Notes under the pieces: generated by a model
Told to the model about the DNA's origin: nothing
Seen by the model: only the letters and a program-made list of their open reading frames with translations
The model's database searches: none
Shown here: positions 41,901-48,433 of the stretch, one piece after another
Layout of the letters: the number at the start of each line of letters is the position of its first letter
Numbering within the stretch: position 1 is the first letter of the stretch
Position numbers and translations under genes: made by a program
NCBI RefSeq assembly: GCF_000003815.2
Contig: NC_049985.1
Coordinates: 16,612,229 to 16,676,228, forward strand
Source: Branchiostoma floridae
Lineage: Eukaryota > Chordata > Leptocardii > Amphioxiformes > Branchiostomatidae
Direction of reading: 5' to 3'
DNA length: 64,000 nt

Positions 41901-44900
41901 NNNNNNNNNNNNNNNNNNNNNNNNNNNNNNNNNNNNNNNNNNNNNNNNNNNNNNNNNNNNNNNNNNNNNNNNNNNNNNNNNNNNNNNNNNNNNNNNNNNN
42001 NNNNNNNNNNNNNNNNNNNNNNNNNNNNNNNNNNNNNNNNNNNNNNNNNNNNNNNNNNNNNNNNNNNNNNNNNNNNNNNNNNNNNNNNNNNNNNNNNNNN
42101 NNNNNNNNNNNNNNNNNNNNNNNNNNNNNNNNNNNNNNNNNNNNNNNNNNNNNNNNNNNNNNNNNNNNNNNNNNNNNNNNNNNNNNNNNNNNNNNNNNNN
42201 NNNNNNNNNNNNNNNNNNNNNNNNNNNNNNNNNNNNNNNNNNNNNNNNNNNNNNNNNNNNNNNNNNNNNNNNNNNNNNNNNNNNNNNNNNNNNNNNNNNN
42301 NNNNNNNNNNNNNNNNNNNNNNNNNNNNNNNNNNNNNNNNNNNNNNNNNNNNNNNNNNNNNNNNNNNNNNNNNNNNNNNNNNNNNNNNNNNNNNNNNNNN
42401 NNNNNNNNNNNNNNNNNNNNNNNNNNNNNNNNNNNNNNNNNNNNNNNNNNNNNNNNNNNNNNNNNNNTTTCCTTGCCATTTTTAGTTATAATTACCACCC
42501 ATGGAAAAAAATATCCAAATATTACATGTATTTCTACCAACAAGTTCCAGTGACACTTACATAATTATTACATACTTTACAGCAAGCAGAAAAGAAGGAC
42601 AAGAAGCTGCTACAAGTGGACAGTCAGCTGAAGACTCTGGAAGAAGCCTCAAGGTGCCCATTCGTGTTCTATAACCATGCAAGCTTTCTGTTGGCAAGTC
42701 TTGGAAGTGTGGATATATGTTAGTTAGATGCTTTTTATTTAAAAAAAGTTAACGAAAACTTTTTATTTCTATTTTTTGATACGGTCAAAAATTGATGCCA
42801 ACCATATACTAGTAGTCAAATCAACATGGCCTAACCCTCCTGTATCGTTGCAGACACTCTGTTGACAACATCAACACAGAGGTGAAACAGCTGGCCGAGA
42901 AGACCAAGTCGGTGGACAAACAGCTGGAGAAGGCTCACCGTGACGTCAGGATTCAGCTCATGGACTTCGTCAGGGTAAGTAGTATCGTCCTACTAGAATT
43001 CCATCTCATAGTATACGGGTATTGGTCGTGTTTGTCTGTCAGGATTTCCAAAATGGAGTTATACGTTGTCGTCAACACGTACTATTGTATTTCTGAGGTA
43101 CCGAGTTCGAGTCAAAGTTGTGCCCATGGGAAAGGATTTTTCTCGTACCACCCAGGTGTAGAAATGGATACGTGATTTCGCTTGGGAAGGTAAAACTAAA
43201 AGGCAGGCAGTGGAGGAAGGGATGTGTCCCGCTTTAAAATACCGTGCCCTATAGGCCTAGACACAGTAGATAACAACACATTGCCCCTACGTCGTGTACG
43301 GCCTACAAAGATTATGGTACTACCTTTACTTACTGTTACGATAATGTGATATACTATAGGCAAATCATCACTCCGAAGGTTATAAAATGTCAAAGTATCA
43401 ACACAAGTGGCAATAATGAAATAAGAGAGATTTTCGATATCTGTTTCTTCAGACGGCTAAGATGGACGTGGAGGATCTCCAAGCCGGACTGAAGAAGCTG
43501 GAGAAGCTGCGGAAGAAGCTTGCCGAGTTCTTCTGCGAGGATGAAGGAGACTTCAAGATCGAGGAGTGCTTCAGTGTGTTTCATCAGTTCACACAGCGGT
43601 TCAAGAAAGCTATCGAGGTGAGGGCATAAAACCATTCATAGTTGCACCTTTGTCACGAAATCTACTGTGTAGTCATATAACATCAATCAATCAATTAATC
43701 AAAAATGGTTTATTTGTTAAAAGGCGTGGCAGCCATGCGCCAATGGCTGAATTATGCCCTCTTTCCAAAGAAAATATTGCACCACACAATGTTGTTGTTC
43801 ATGCATAACATGCTTTAGGTGTTGATAGAAATGAGATGAAAGTTTATTAGACAAACTTTGGAAGACTTTGATACAGTTACTTTCCAAACAGAGATTCGGC
43901 TCCGGCTGTTTTTGTTTTTTGTTTTGTTTTTTTTTAGCTGGAACTCTGCTTGGGGAGTAGCAAACAGCCTGGTCTTTTTTAGAACTGGTTCTTAGTTTGC
44001 AAGAATTCAAGTGGTACTTATCTAGAAACACATAGTCATTTTCTTTTTTATATTCTGCAGGAGAACAAGGAGCGACAGATCAAGGAGGAGCGCGAGGAGC
44101 AGCGGCGGAAGGAGCAGGATCTCCTGGAGGCATCCCGGAGCCAGCGGAGGCACTCCGTCGCCATCACCGGCTCCGTCTCCTCCCTCCTCCCGGAGAGAGA
44201 GCCGAGCCCCGAGCCGGACGAGAAGGACACGGGTCCGATCGTGGACAAACTGTTGGGAGACATTCGAAGCGGATTTGCTCGCAAGCGTGGGGAGAGTGTA
44301 CGTGCAAGGATAAAGCGGTTGGAAGGATTCGGTCCTAAGGACGCGAAGGCTGCGGAGAATCCTGACGAACAAGGCAACGAGAAGACAGAAGAGGAAAACG
44401 TTGTAAACAAAGACTCAAAGCTGACTAACGGCCATGAGAAGAAAGGTACTCCCGCACTGAAGGGCCTTCCAACAAAGGGAGGCAGCCCTACGCCAGACTC
44501 TAGTAAACAGGCAAAGGATTCTCCGACAGCCAGAAAGTTACGAACGCCATCCTCGAATGATGACAACAACTTGTTTGAATTCTTGCTGCAGGGCGAAAAC
44601 GATGATCTGTTGAACAAACTCGACAGTGCGCAGATGAAAACGCGCAGGCCGGCACGAAGGCGGACACGAGACCTTGATTTCCGGTTGAAAGAAAGTAGCG
44701 AGCGGGAAAACAGCACGCCAGGCCGCCGGTGGAGAAGCACAGTAGAGGGCAGGGAAGTGGACGTTGCTCTCAGGCAGTGGGCTGCAAAACAAGAAGCCGT
44801 GGAAGCAAAAGAACCTAAGGATGCACCGAAACCAAAAGAGGAGGACAAAGAAACAAAACCTTCTCCAAAGAAATGGAGAACTGCGATGCAGGAATGGGAA

Positions 44901-47900
44901 GCAGCAAATCCCGAGCAGCCTGTTTCACCTCGGAAAACATCGAGCTTCTCAAAGGTGGAGAGCTCTGAGAGAAGTAAGAGGAGATCCTCAGAGCTTATGC
45001 AGTCCTCTATACCAGAAGAGCCTGAGAGCGACACATCTCCGACCAAGGGAAAAACCTCGGCTAAGAGAAATACTTCGACTTCGTCTACGAAACTTGACAC
45101 CAAAGAACCTGAAAGAGAAATTTCTTCCAAACGAAACGTGAGGGCGAGCCCTCTGAACGTTAGTGATCGGACAGCTACCAGCAGGCGATGGCGCAGCAGT
45201 GTAGACAGCAGAGAAGTGGACAAGGCGGTGAAATCATTTGATAAGTCAAACAGAGACGCAATCAAACCTAAGAATTCTAGTTTGATACGTACATCGACGC
45301 TTCAGGACAGACCCAGCAGCTCGACTGTAGAACCGATGTGGAGGAGATCTTATAAATCTACAGACGTAGAAAAAGCAATCAAGGCAGAGCCGCTATCGAA
45401 GTCATATAGAGACAAAGCAAACAGTACGACAGATGACATTGATGCGCGGATGAAGAAAAGAAGAGAAGAACGACGATGGCGAAGTTCGCTTGATTCGAAG
45501 GAAATCAACTCAGCGGTAAAGAAATTTGACTTTGACAGTCGCCGAAAGCAGTTCGATGGGTCTCGCGGTAGCTCACAGAGTTCGTCTTTGGACTCGAGTC
45601 CGCACGATAGCCGGGGGAGTACTCCTGAACCTGTGAGACGGTCGGACAGGCGAGGGGGGGTGTCAAGTAGAAAGGAGACTCCCAAGAACATTCCTGAGTC
45701 CCCCAGGAGGACGAAAGCGTTCCCCGGGGGTGCCGTAAGAGTTCGGACTCCCGACACAGAGAAAAAAGAACTTCCTGGTAAGTCTCAGGACAAAAGTTCC
45801 ACGAGCAAAAAACCAGGAATCGAGATTACTGCAGATGGGTTGAAAGGAAAAATTAAGGATGAAATACGAGACAAGGACAAAGACGAGGATAACGTCAAAA
45901 CTCGTGATCGTTTAGGAAGACGATGGAGAAGTAGTTTGGACAAGAGAGAGTTGGATGTTGCCTTGAAAGGCCACGAGGCGAAGGGTAGGGAAAGTGCAAT
46001 ACAAAAACCAGTGGAGAAGAAAGGAGCTGAAGACGAGAAGAAGGTTGAAGTGAAAGAATCGAGGTACGCGAAAAGATGGCGAGAGAAGGTTTACGGTGAG
46101 AAGGACGAGAGTGGTGCTGAGGAGAAGGGGAAGGAACCGGCGGTGTCCACCATGCACGTGAAGGAGGACAGGGCGCCTGTGCAGAAGAGATGGCGCAGCG
46201 CGGTGGACAGGACAGAGGTAGATCTCGCGATCAAGCAGCACGAGACGAAGATGTCGAAAGATTCGGAGAGCGCGGGGGTGAGTAACGAGGTGGCCAAGCT
46301 GACGGAGAAGAGTGATCGCGGTGTGCACGACCGCAGGCGCCGCAGTGCTAGGGGATCAGTAGACGTCACGGACATTAAAGCAGCCATAAGTAAGACAAAG
46401 GAGGACGACAAGGGCGTGGCTGAAAAATCGGGTAAGGGTCTCACAGCGAGCGGGAAGGATAAAGACTCGGAGGGTGAAGAAGAAGAATCTTCCCGCCCGC
46501 TTTTCGGAAGTGTTCGCGGGAGAATGAAACGGTACGAGAAGAGTCAAACTCAGGAGGACGACGGTAGCCAAACGAGCGTTACCGGAAACGGAATCAGGGT
46601 GGCGAACAGGTTTGGAAGGCGGTCGCGAACCGACGTAGACCCGAAGGACGTTGACACTGTGTTGCGGGCAGGGATGAAAAGTATTAAGGAGGAGAAGGAG
46701 ACTTCAGAAGACGATAAACCTGCGCGTCGGGAGATACCGAAACCCAAACCGGCCATGCTTCGGCGATGGACGAGTCTCATTGACGAGACCGCCGCGAAGA
46801 AGGCTGTCGAAGAACCGGGTTCGGTCGGTAAGAGACTGCAAAACTTCATGGAGAGAAAAATCAGCAAAGACGATTACGACGTCCCACCGGCGAGCAGTTC
46901 TCACAACAGACGTTGGACTACAAGTGACTTTGACACTTCGGCGGTCGAGCCAGCTGCCAGGCAGAATGACCGAACAAAAGAGAGACTGAAAGAAAGACTC
47001 GCACGCATAAGCGAGAACGTTAAATCGGTGGAGTATACTAATGAACCTAAACACGGAGTAGCACTGGAAGCCAACCACGCTCCTTTGGTGGCGAAGTACT
47101 CCTCCGATAGCGGCAGGTCGTCCAGACCCAGGTCGGAGGACATCAGTGACAAAGTTTCTCCGGAGAAATCCGCTCCGGGTGACGATTACAACGGAGACAG
47201 CGACTTGGATAACGACGATGAAGGGTTCGAGACGGAGTCCACCGTGAGCTCGAACATCGACAGCGTGGCAGACAAGGTGGGCAGTGTGGACGGAGAAGGC
47301 AGCGGGAGCCCAGCGGATCGGAGAGAAAGCACAGGAGTATTCCGCGCCATCGATAGCCGGAGAGACAGCCTGGGGTTGGACGAGCCGTCCGCACACACGT
47401 GTCACAGCCCGCAGTCCAGCGTCGACTCGTCGTTCGACCAGTCGGACATCACCGATACGGAGTCCATCACGTCGGGCGGCCGGGACTCCAGGCCGAGCAG
47501 CCAGACGTTTTCTGAGGCTGACGGCAAACATCAGGACGCTGTCAGGCCGCTACACAAAGTCTCACCGGGGGGAGCGAAAACACAGAGCAGTGCCGAAACC
47601 AGAAACGGCCTGCCGATCCCCCGAAAACTCAGCCTACCGAAGTTCGAAAAGGCGCCACCGCCGAAGCGCATCCCGGGTACGTTTGCCGGGAAGGTCGGAC
47701 ACTTGTTGAGCAAATTCAATCAAGGAAGTCCCGATGGCTCTACGACGCCAGCAGCAAAGTCGGGTAGCTCTACCGTGCCCAGGAGGAACACTATAGCTTC
47801 CTTCACTGTCCCGAAAACTGGCACCGACTCGAGTAAGCTATCCAGCCCGGAGCGAGAGAACATCGCTCCCGATCCCCAGAAAGCCGCGGCCCGGGACACT

Positions 47901-47975
47901 ATCGTGCAGGCCATAGAGTCGGCTATCGAGACACAGCGCTCACCCTCGGCAAAAGAGATCAAATCTGAGGACTAG
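11942..47975 (+). CDS. FHDC1: Formin, FHDC1/INF2-type (3' part of gene, 13 exons)
   Basis: Actin-nucleating formin of the inverted-formin group. Joined exons: 11942-11975, 14792-14936, 33768-34619, 34748-34809, 35022-35124, 35716-35801, 39248-39348, 40946-41016, 41280-41387, 42583-42653, 42854-42974, 43453-43617, 44061-47975. All junctions are GT-AG and all phases agree, giving about 1,943 residues to a TAG at 47973. Domain order is end of DID/FH3, polyproline FH1, FH2, DAD/WH2-like helix, then a long basic repeat tail. FH1 would bind profilin-actin and the FH2 dimer would cap and elongate filaments; a DID-DAD contact would keep it autoinhibited (family knowledge). The FH2 core ([20 protein letters not shown]) is closest to FHDC1 as I recall it, while the DID and DAD-like parts resemble INF2. 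The 5' exons and start codon were not found. Family assignment is sure; the exact orthologue is not. Confidence 0.93.
12265..12340 (+). repeat. tRNA-derived SINE fragment (weak)
   Basis: TAGCGCAGTGGTTAGTAC at about 12274 fits a pol III A box (TRGCNNAGTGG). No good B box follows at the expected distance, so it is at most a decayed tRNA-like SINE head. Confidence 0.3.
13401..13925. repeat. Diverged tandem repeat, about 3 copies
   Basis: A block reading CAAATACCTAAATCATTTTT, GGTCTTTACATTCATAGAAA, TAGTGCACCTCTCATAGCA and CTTTCATCTTGCAATTAA occurs at about 13445, 13645 and 13770. The first two copies are preceded by GAATTCTAACGTTGTCCAAA or its variant (13401, 13600), giving a 199-bp period; the third lacks this leader. 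AT-rich, no coding frame. Confidence 0.85.
14792..14936 (+). CDS. FHDC1: Formin exon: DID/FH3 C-terminal helices
   Basis: This 145-nt exon encodes [20 protein letters not shown], then an acidic segment and [15 protein letters not shown]. The pattern D--L--QL--FEE---DEE is the end of the armadillo/dimerisation part of DID-type formins. Acceptor CACAG and donor GTGAGT are both canonical. It enters in phase 1 and ends in phase 0, matching both neighbours. Confidence 0.92.
15100..15400 (+). repeat. Dispersed repeat family C, copy 1
   Basis: 'GCTAATTGCAAGTACATT' at about 15106 and 'TTGGGTTTGGTGTCTTCTTT' with 'AGCGGAAGACAAA' at about 15311-15350 recur at 29868 and at 56365 and 57585. It is a diverged dispersed element. 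Confidence 0.5.
19086..19190 (+). CDS. Candidate formin cassette exon (unproven)
   Basis: A pyrimidine tract ending CTTTCCTCCACCTAAG precedes 35 open codons reading [20 protein letters not shown] and [15 protein letters not shown], followed by a GTAAGG donor. The exon would be phase 0/0, exactly compatible with the flanking formin exons (ends 14936, starts 33768). The larger frame here has no ATG, so a first exon is unlikely. It would add an acidic Ser-rich loop within the DID end. Coding status is inference. Confidence 0.25.
24018..24180. mobile_element. Hairpin MITE with 7-bp target duplication
   Basis: Two 43-bp arms (24018-24060 and 24138-24180) are inverted copies with two mismatches. 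The outer end is CTAGTCTCCAAGCAGACCCT. The direct repeat GGAAAGA flanks it exactly at 24011-24017 and 24181-24187. The 77-bp loop contains CCGGC repeats and no coding. A clean non-autonomous DNA transposon insertion in the large formin intron. Confidence 0.85.
24655..25085. mobile_element. Decayed DNA-element family D, copy 1
   Basis: AGCAGACTGTGACAGAACCA then ATCGCCGAC at about 24945 matches AGCAGGCTGTGACATAACCA at 54220, inside the TIR element at 54167. A C13 run (24893-24905) lies within it. Ends not defined. Confidence 0.4.
25720..26110. repeat. 30-bp minisatellite, about 12 units
   Basis: Unit CCTCGGAAACAGGCCCATTA plus GGAGTTTTAG, repeated with substitutions and one or two longer spacers. 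Because 30 is divisible by three, the minus strand gives a repetitive frame of the [10 protein letters not shown] type. It has no start context or gene context and is taken as a by-product. Confidence 0.92.
29180..29390. mobile_element. Inverted-repeat element family E, copy 1
   Basis: The + strand at 29188-29236 (CCTACGTCACATGCCAAACC, GGGAACGAATAG) and the minus strand at 29310-29385 (TTTTCAAACCGGGGCCCGGT, AAAAATAGGAACG) carry the same sequence in opposite orientation, forming a diverged hairpin. A related copy is at 37950-38010. Confidence 0.5.
29855..29990 (+). repeat. Dispersed repeat family C, copy 2
   Basis: Reads AAGTTCTTGCCCGAAGGCTA, ATTGCAAGTACATTGTAGA and AAAAAGAGACTATTCGAACA then CTAGT. 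The two blocks match 56348-56390 and 57540-57570 in the same order. Confidence 0.55.
31780..31835 (-). repeat. tRNA-derived SINE remnant (weak)
   Basis: The minus strand reads a B-box-like GAGTTCGAGTCCC about 30 bases after GTGTCCAGTAGATACC, an A-box-like block. Only the tRNA-like head is suggested. Confidence 0.3.
32218..32265. repeat. Perfect 24-bp tandem duplication
   Basis: ATATTACCCTGAGTAGCACA plus GATC occurs twice in direct succession without mismatch, so it is recent. Confidence 0.95.
33768..34619 (+). CDS. FHDC1: Formin exon: end of DID, FH1 and FH2 lasso
   Basis: This 852-nt, phase 0/0 exon opens with [20 protein letters not shown], the last DID helix pair, and a charged helix. 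A Ser/Asp/Thr-rich linker follows. The FH1 (about 34123-34370) has several runs of five to nine prolines separated by Gly, Ala and Ser, the usual profilin and SH3 targets. FH2 starts at about 34390 with MRRLNWNKL, the Trp of the dimerisation lasso, and GKRNIWT, which carries the conserved actin-contact Ile region. The exon ends at ESNE before GTAGGT. A GC-rich reverse-strand frame across FH1 is only a mirror of the proline/glycine repeats. Confidence 0.96.
34748..34809 (+). CDS. FHDC1: Formin exon: FH2
   Basis: This 62-nt exon encodes [20 protein letters not shown]. It corresponds to the FH2 stretch where formins read 'DGKRS-NI-IFL-QF'. The last codon (TG|T, Cys) is split with the next exon. 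Acceptor CCACAG, donor GTGAGC. Confidence 0.94.
35022..35124 (+). CDS. FHDC1: Formin exon: FH2
   Basis: This 103-nt exon encodes [20 protein letters not shown] and [14 protein letters not shown], the helix with the family pattern 'L--LLK-LPE--E'. It sits between a TTTCTAG acceptor and GTGAGT donor and ends in phase 0. Confidence 0.94.
35716..35801 (+). CDS. FHDC1: Formin exon: FH2
   Basis: This 86-nt exon encodes [20 protein letters not shown] and FLLLIGLQ. It matches the FH2 segment 'I-LL--Y-GD---L---E-F---L---P', where a short loop normally ends in Pro; here the next exon supplies Asn-Tyr. Donor GTACGT. Confidence 0.94.
35830..36060 (+). repeat. Dispersed repeat family A, copy 2
   Basis: Contains TGGTACGTGGGTAGGGGTTG, GGAAGGCAAAGATCAAG and CCCCCTGGTGTATGACCTTG, nearly identical in order to 56585-56660. 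It lies in the formin intron 35802-39247. Confidence 0.65.
37940..38015 (+). repeat. Family E, copy 2
   Basis: CTTACGTCACATTTCCAAAC, CGGGGCCCAGTCGATCTG and GGAAACGAAAAATAGAAC match the family E copy at 29180-29390. It lies in the formin intron before the exon at 39248. Confidence 0.5.
39248..39348 (+). CDS. FHDC1: Formin exon: FH2
   Basis: This 101-nt exon encodes [20 protein letters not shown] and [13 protein letters not shown], the FH2 helix with 'Y-LRI--MLLKEE' typical of FHDC1/INF2. It follows a pyrimidine-rich acceptor (CCCTCCAG) and ends at GTGAGT in phase 1. Confidence 0.95.
39349..40945 (+). other. Formin intron (1.6 kb)
   Basis: Apart from the TA-flanked hairpin element at 39828-40024, nothing recognisable. 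Confidence 0.8.
39828..40024. mobile_element. Mariner-like MITE, full palindrome, TA target
   Basis: The left end GTTCACCTTTATCCGTGGGG and the reverse complement of the right end GTTCACCTTTATCTGTGGGG match over about 50 bp with few differences. The pairing continues inward through GTCGAC and GTTTCAAA blocks, so the 197-bp element folds almost completely. TA lies on both sides, as for Tc1/mariner insertions. Confidence 0.85.
40946..41016 (+). CDS. FHDC1: Formin exon: FH2 with GN-x-x-N signature
   Basis: This 71-nt exon encodes [20 protein letters not shown] and YINA. It holds the first half of the most conserved FH2 signature, GN-x-x-N-x-G. The following Gly-Gly comes from the next exon. Donor GTAAGT. 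Confidence 0.95.
41280..41387 (+). CDS. FHDC1: Formin exon: FH2 core
   Basis: This 108-nt, phase 0/0 exon encodes [20 protein letters not shown], then [16 protein letters not shown]. The wording [11 protein letters not shown] with ANKPGMN is that of FHDC1; INF2 has a shorter GD-DGFK form here. This is the main reason for placing the protein nearer FHDC1. Donor GTGAGT. Confidence 0.96.
41505..41670. mobile_element. Hairpin element beside the assembly gap
   Basis: CCACCATAGCTGGCTCTCTG (41505) pairs with the reverse complement of CAGAGAGCTTGCTATGGGAG (41651). Inner blocks TTTGCTGGCCATTTCTTTTT and GGTCGTTTTT also pair. Such a hairpin near the gap may explain why assembly failed here. Confidence 0.7.
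41697..42467. other. Assembly gap (771 N) within a formin intron
   Basis: A run of 771 unknown bases. The exons on either side (ending 41387 and starting 42583) join in frame and in continuous FH2 sequence, so the gap is judged entirely intronic. Any frame reported across it is meaningless. Confidence 0.99.
42583..42653 (+). CDS. FHDC1: Formin exon: FH2 after the assembly gap
   Basis: This 71-nt exon encodes [20 protein letters not shown] and EAS. It continues directly from '...HYVAL' of the exon before the gap, as FHDC1 reads 'FVAQEAQKKD'. No coding sequence therefore seems to be lost in the run of N. The donor (AAG|GTGCCC) is weak beyond GT, but the phase 2 junction to the next exon (AG|A, Arg) fits. 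Confidence 0.92.
42854..42974 (+). CDS. FHDC1: Formin exon: FH2 coiled region
   Basis: This 121-nt exon encodes [20 protein letters not shown] and [20 protein letters not shown]. It is the long helical segment near the FH2 C-terminus. Acceptor GTTGCAG, donor GTAAGT. It contains one of the TGACGTCA palindromes in the window (42941-42948). Confidence 0.94.
43085..43230 (+). repeat. tRNA-derived SINE, 5'-truncated
   Basis: A B-box-like GAGTTCGAGTC at about 43104 is followed by TTGTGCCCATGGGAAAGG, CACCCAGGTGTAGAAATGG and GGCAGGCAGTGGAGGAAGG. This is the layout of a SINE body that, from memory, is common in amphioxus. It lies in the formin intron 42975-43452. Confidence 0.5.
43453..43617 (+). CDS. 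FHDC1: Formin exon: FH2 C-terminus
   Basis: This 165-nt, phase 0/0 exon encodes [20 protein letters not shown], then [20 protein letters not shown] and [14 protein letters not shown]. The pattern L--FF-ED---------F--F--F---F--A closes the FH2 in every formin. Acceptor TCTTCAG, donor GTGAGG. Confidence 0.95.
44061..47975 (+). CDS. FHDC1: Formin terminal exon: DAD-like helix and repeat tail
   Basis: This single 3,915-nt exon (1,304 codons plus TAG) begins with the charged FH2-trailing helix [25 protein letters not shown]2-like helix [16 protein letters not shown] lies at 44241-44288, where INF2 has its DAD/WH2. The rest is low-complexity, Arg/Lys/Glu/Ser-rich, with about 12 copies of a degenerate unit like [17 protein letters not shown]. 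Near the end is a short ordered-looking stretch ([20 protein letters not shown], then [14 protein letters not shown]). Base composition and codon use match the upstream exons, and no frame break is seen, so the tail is real coding sequence. Vertebrate FHDC1 has a basic microtubule-binding tail; whether this one does the same is inference. Confidence 0.95.
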   Translation, partial: ENKERQIKEEREEQRRKEQDLLEASRSQRRHSVAITGSVSSLLPEREPSPEPDEKDTGPIVDKLLGDIRSGFARKRGESVRARIKRLEGFGPKDAKAAENPDEQGNEKTEEENVVNKDSKLTNGHEKKGTPALKGLPTKGGSPTPDSSKQAKDSPTARKLRTPSSNDDNNLFEFLLQGENDDLLNKLDSAQMKTRRPARRRTRDLDFRLKESSERENSTPGRRWRSTVEGREVDVALRQWAAKQEAVEAKEPKDAPKPKEEDKETKPSPKKWRTAMQEWEAANPEQPVSPRKTSSFSKVESSERSKRRSSELMQSSIPEEPESDTSPTKGKTSAKRNTSTSSTKLDTKEPEREISSKRNVRASPLNVSDRTATSRRWRSSVDSREVDKAVKSFDKSNRDAIKPKNSSLIRTSTLQDRPSSSTVEPMWRRSYKSTDVEKAIKAEPLSKSYRDKANSTTDDIDARMKKRREERRWRSSLDSKEINSAVKKFDFDSRRKQFDGSRGSSQSSSLDSSPHDSRGSTPEPVRRSDRRGGVSSRKETPKNIPESPRRTKAFPGGAVRVRTPDTEKKELPGKSQDKSSTSKKPGIEITADGLKGKIKDEIRDKDKDEDNVKTRDRLGRRWRSSLDKRELDVALKGHEAKGRESAIQKPVEKKGAEDEKKVEVKESRYAKRWREKVYGEKDESGAEEKGKEPAVSTMHVKEDRAPVQKRWRSAVDRTEVDLAIKQHETKMSKDSESAGVSNEVAKLTEKSDRGVHDRRRRSARGSVDVTDIKAAISKTKEDDKGVAEKSGKGLTASGKDKDSEGEEEESSRPLFGSVRGRMKRYEKSQTQEDDGSQTSVTGNGIRVANRFGRRSRTDVDPKDVDTVLRAGMKSIKEEKETSEDDKPARREIPKPKPAMLRRWTSLIDETAAKKAVEEPGSVGKRLQNFMERKISKDDYDVPPASSSHNRRWTTSDFDTSAVEPAARQNDRTKERLKERLARISENVKSVEYTNEPKHGVALEANHAPLVAKYSSDSGRSSRPRSEDISDKVSPEKSAPGDDYNGDSDLDNDDEGFETESTVSSNIDSVADKVGSVDGEGSGSPADRRESTGVFRAIDSRRDSLGLDEPSAHTCHSPQSSVDSSFDQSDITDTESITSGGRDSRPSSQTFSEADGKHQDAVRPLHKVSPGGAKTQSSAETRNGLPIPRKLSLPKFEKAPPPKRIPGTFAGKVGHLLSKFNQGSPDGSTTPAAKSGSSTVPRRNTIASFTVPKTGTDSSKLSSPERENIAPDPQKAAARDTIVQAIESAIETQRSPSAKEIKSED
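44724..46975 (+). repeat. RRWRSS protein repeats in formin tail
   Basis: Twelve degenerate coding repeats start at about 44724, 44868, 45183, 45336, 45471, 45918, 46071, 46185, 46332, 46602, 46761 and 46908. The best copies read [72 protein letters not shown] and [18 protein letters not shown]. The shared pattern is [RK]-R-W-R-S-[STA]-[VL]-[DE]-x-x-E-[VIL]-[DN]-x-A-[VIL]-[KR]. Copies 2, 7, 9 and 10 are weak. Spacers are irregular and low-complexity, so this is a repeated linear motif rather than a tandem DNA repeat. Confidence 0.85.
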
Positions 47976-48433
47976 ACAATAACATAACGTGAAGTATAAC
48001 CGATATACCGTTATGCTCGTATACAGTGAATAATATTTTATTGGTAAGAGAAATATAAGTAATCCCAGAGAGCTTTGAGGGAGGGAAATATTAGGATGTT
48101 TAAAGTCAATGCAATTTGAATCCCAATAACTGTATGTAATGTGTTAATTCATTTCGTCTTCCCATGAAATGATGTACAATATTTTGAGAACCATGTAAAT
48201 CGGTACAAATCAGGACACTTCCGTCAGCAATAATACAAACTGCCATTCCGAGAAGTATTAACGCCACCTAGCGGATTTTTCTATAACCTGCATGTTCCTC
48301 AGGTGCCATCAGATGTTGCAAAACGAAAATTCCCCCACCATAGGGTACCATTCAATACACCAAAGCTGACTGTCCGTTCAAATCGGTATAAGAGCTAAAA
48401 AGACAGTGGTTGTACTTGAGTGAAGCTACTTAC

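Noticed and set aside
41430-42564. Several long frames spanning the assembly gap
   Set aside because: They are open only because N cannot encode a stop.
44048-45265. 405-codon minus-strand frame opposite the formin tail
   Set aside because: Shadow of biased codons (Ser, Arg, Glu) in the real + strand exon; many similar shadows occur along 44-48 kb.
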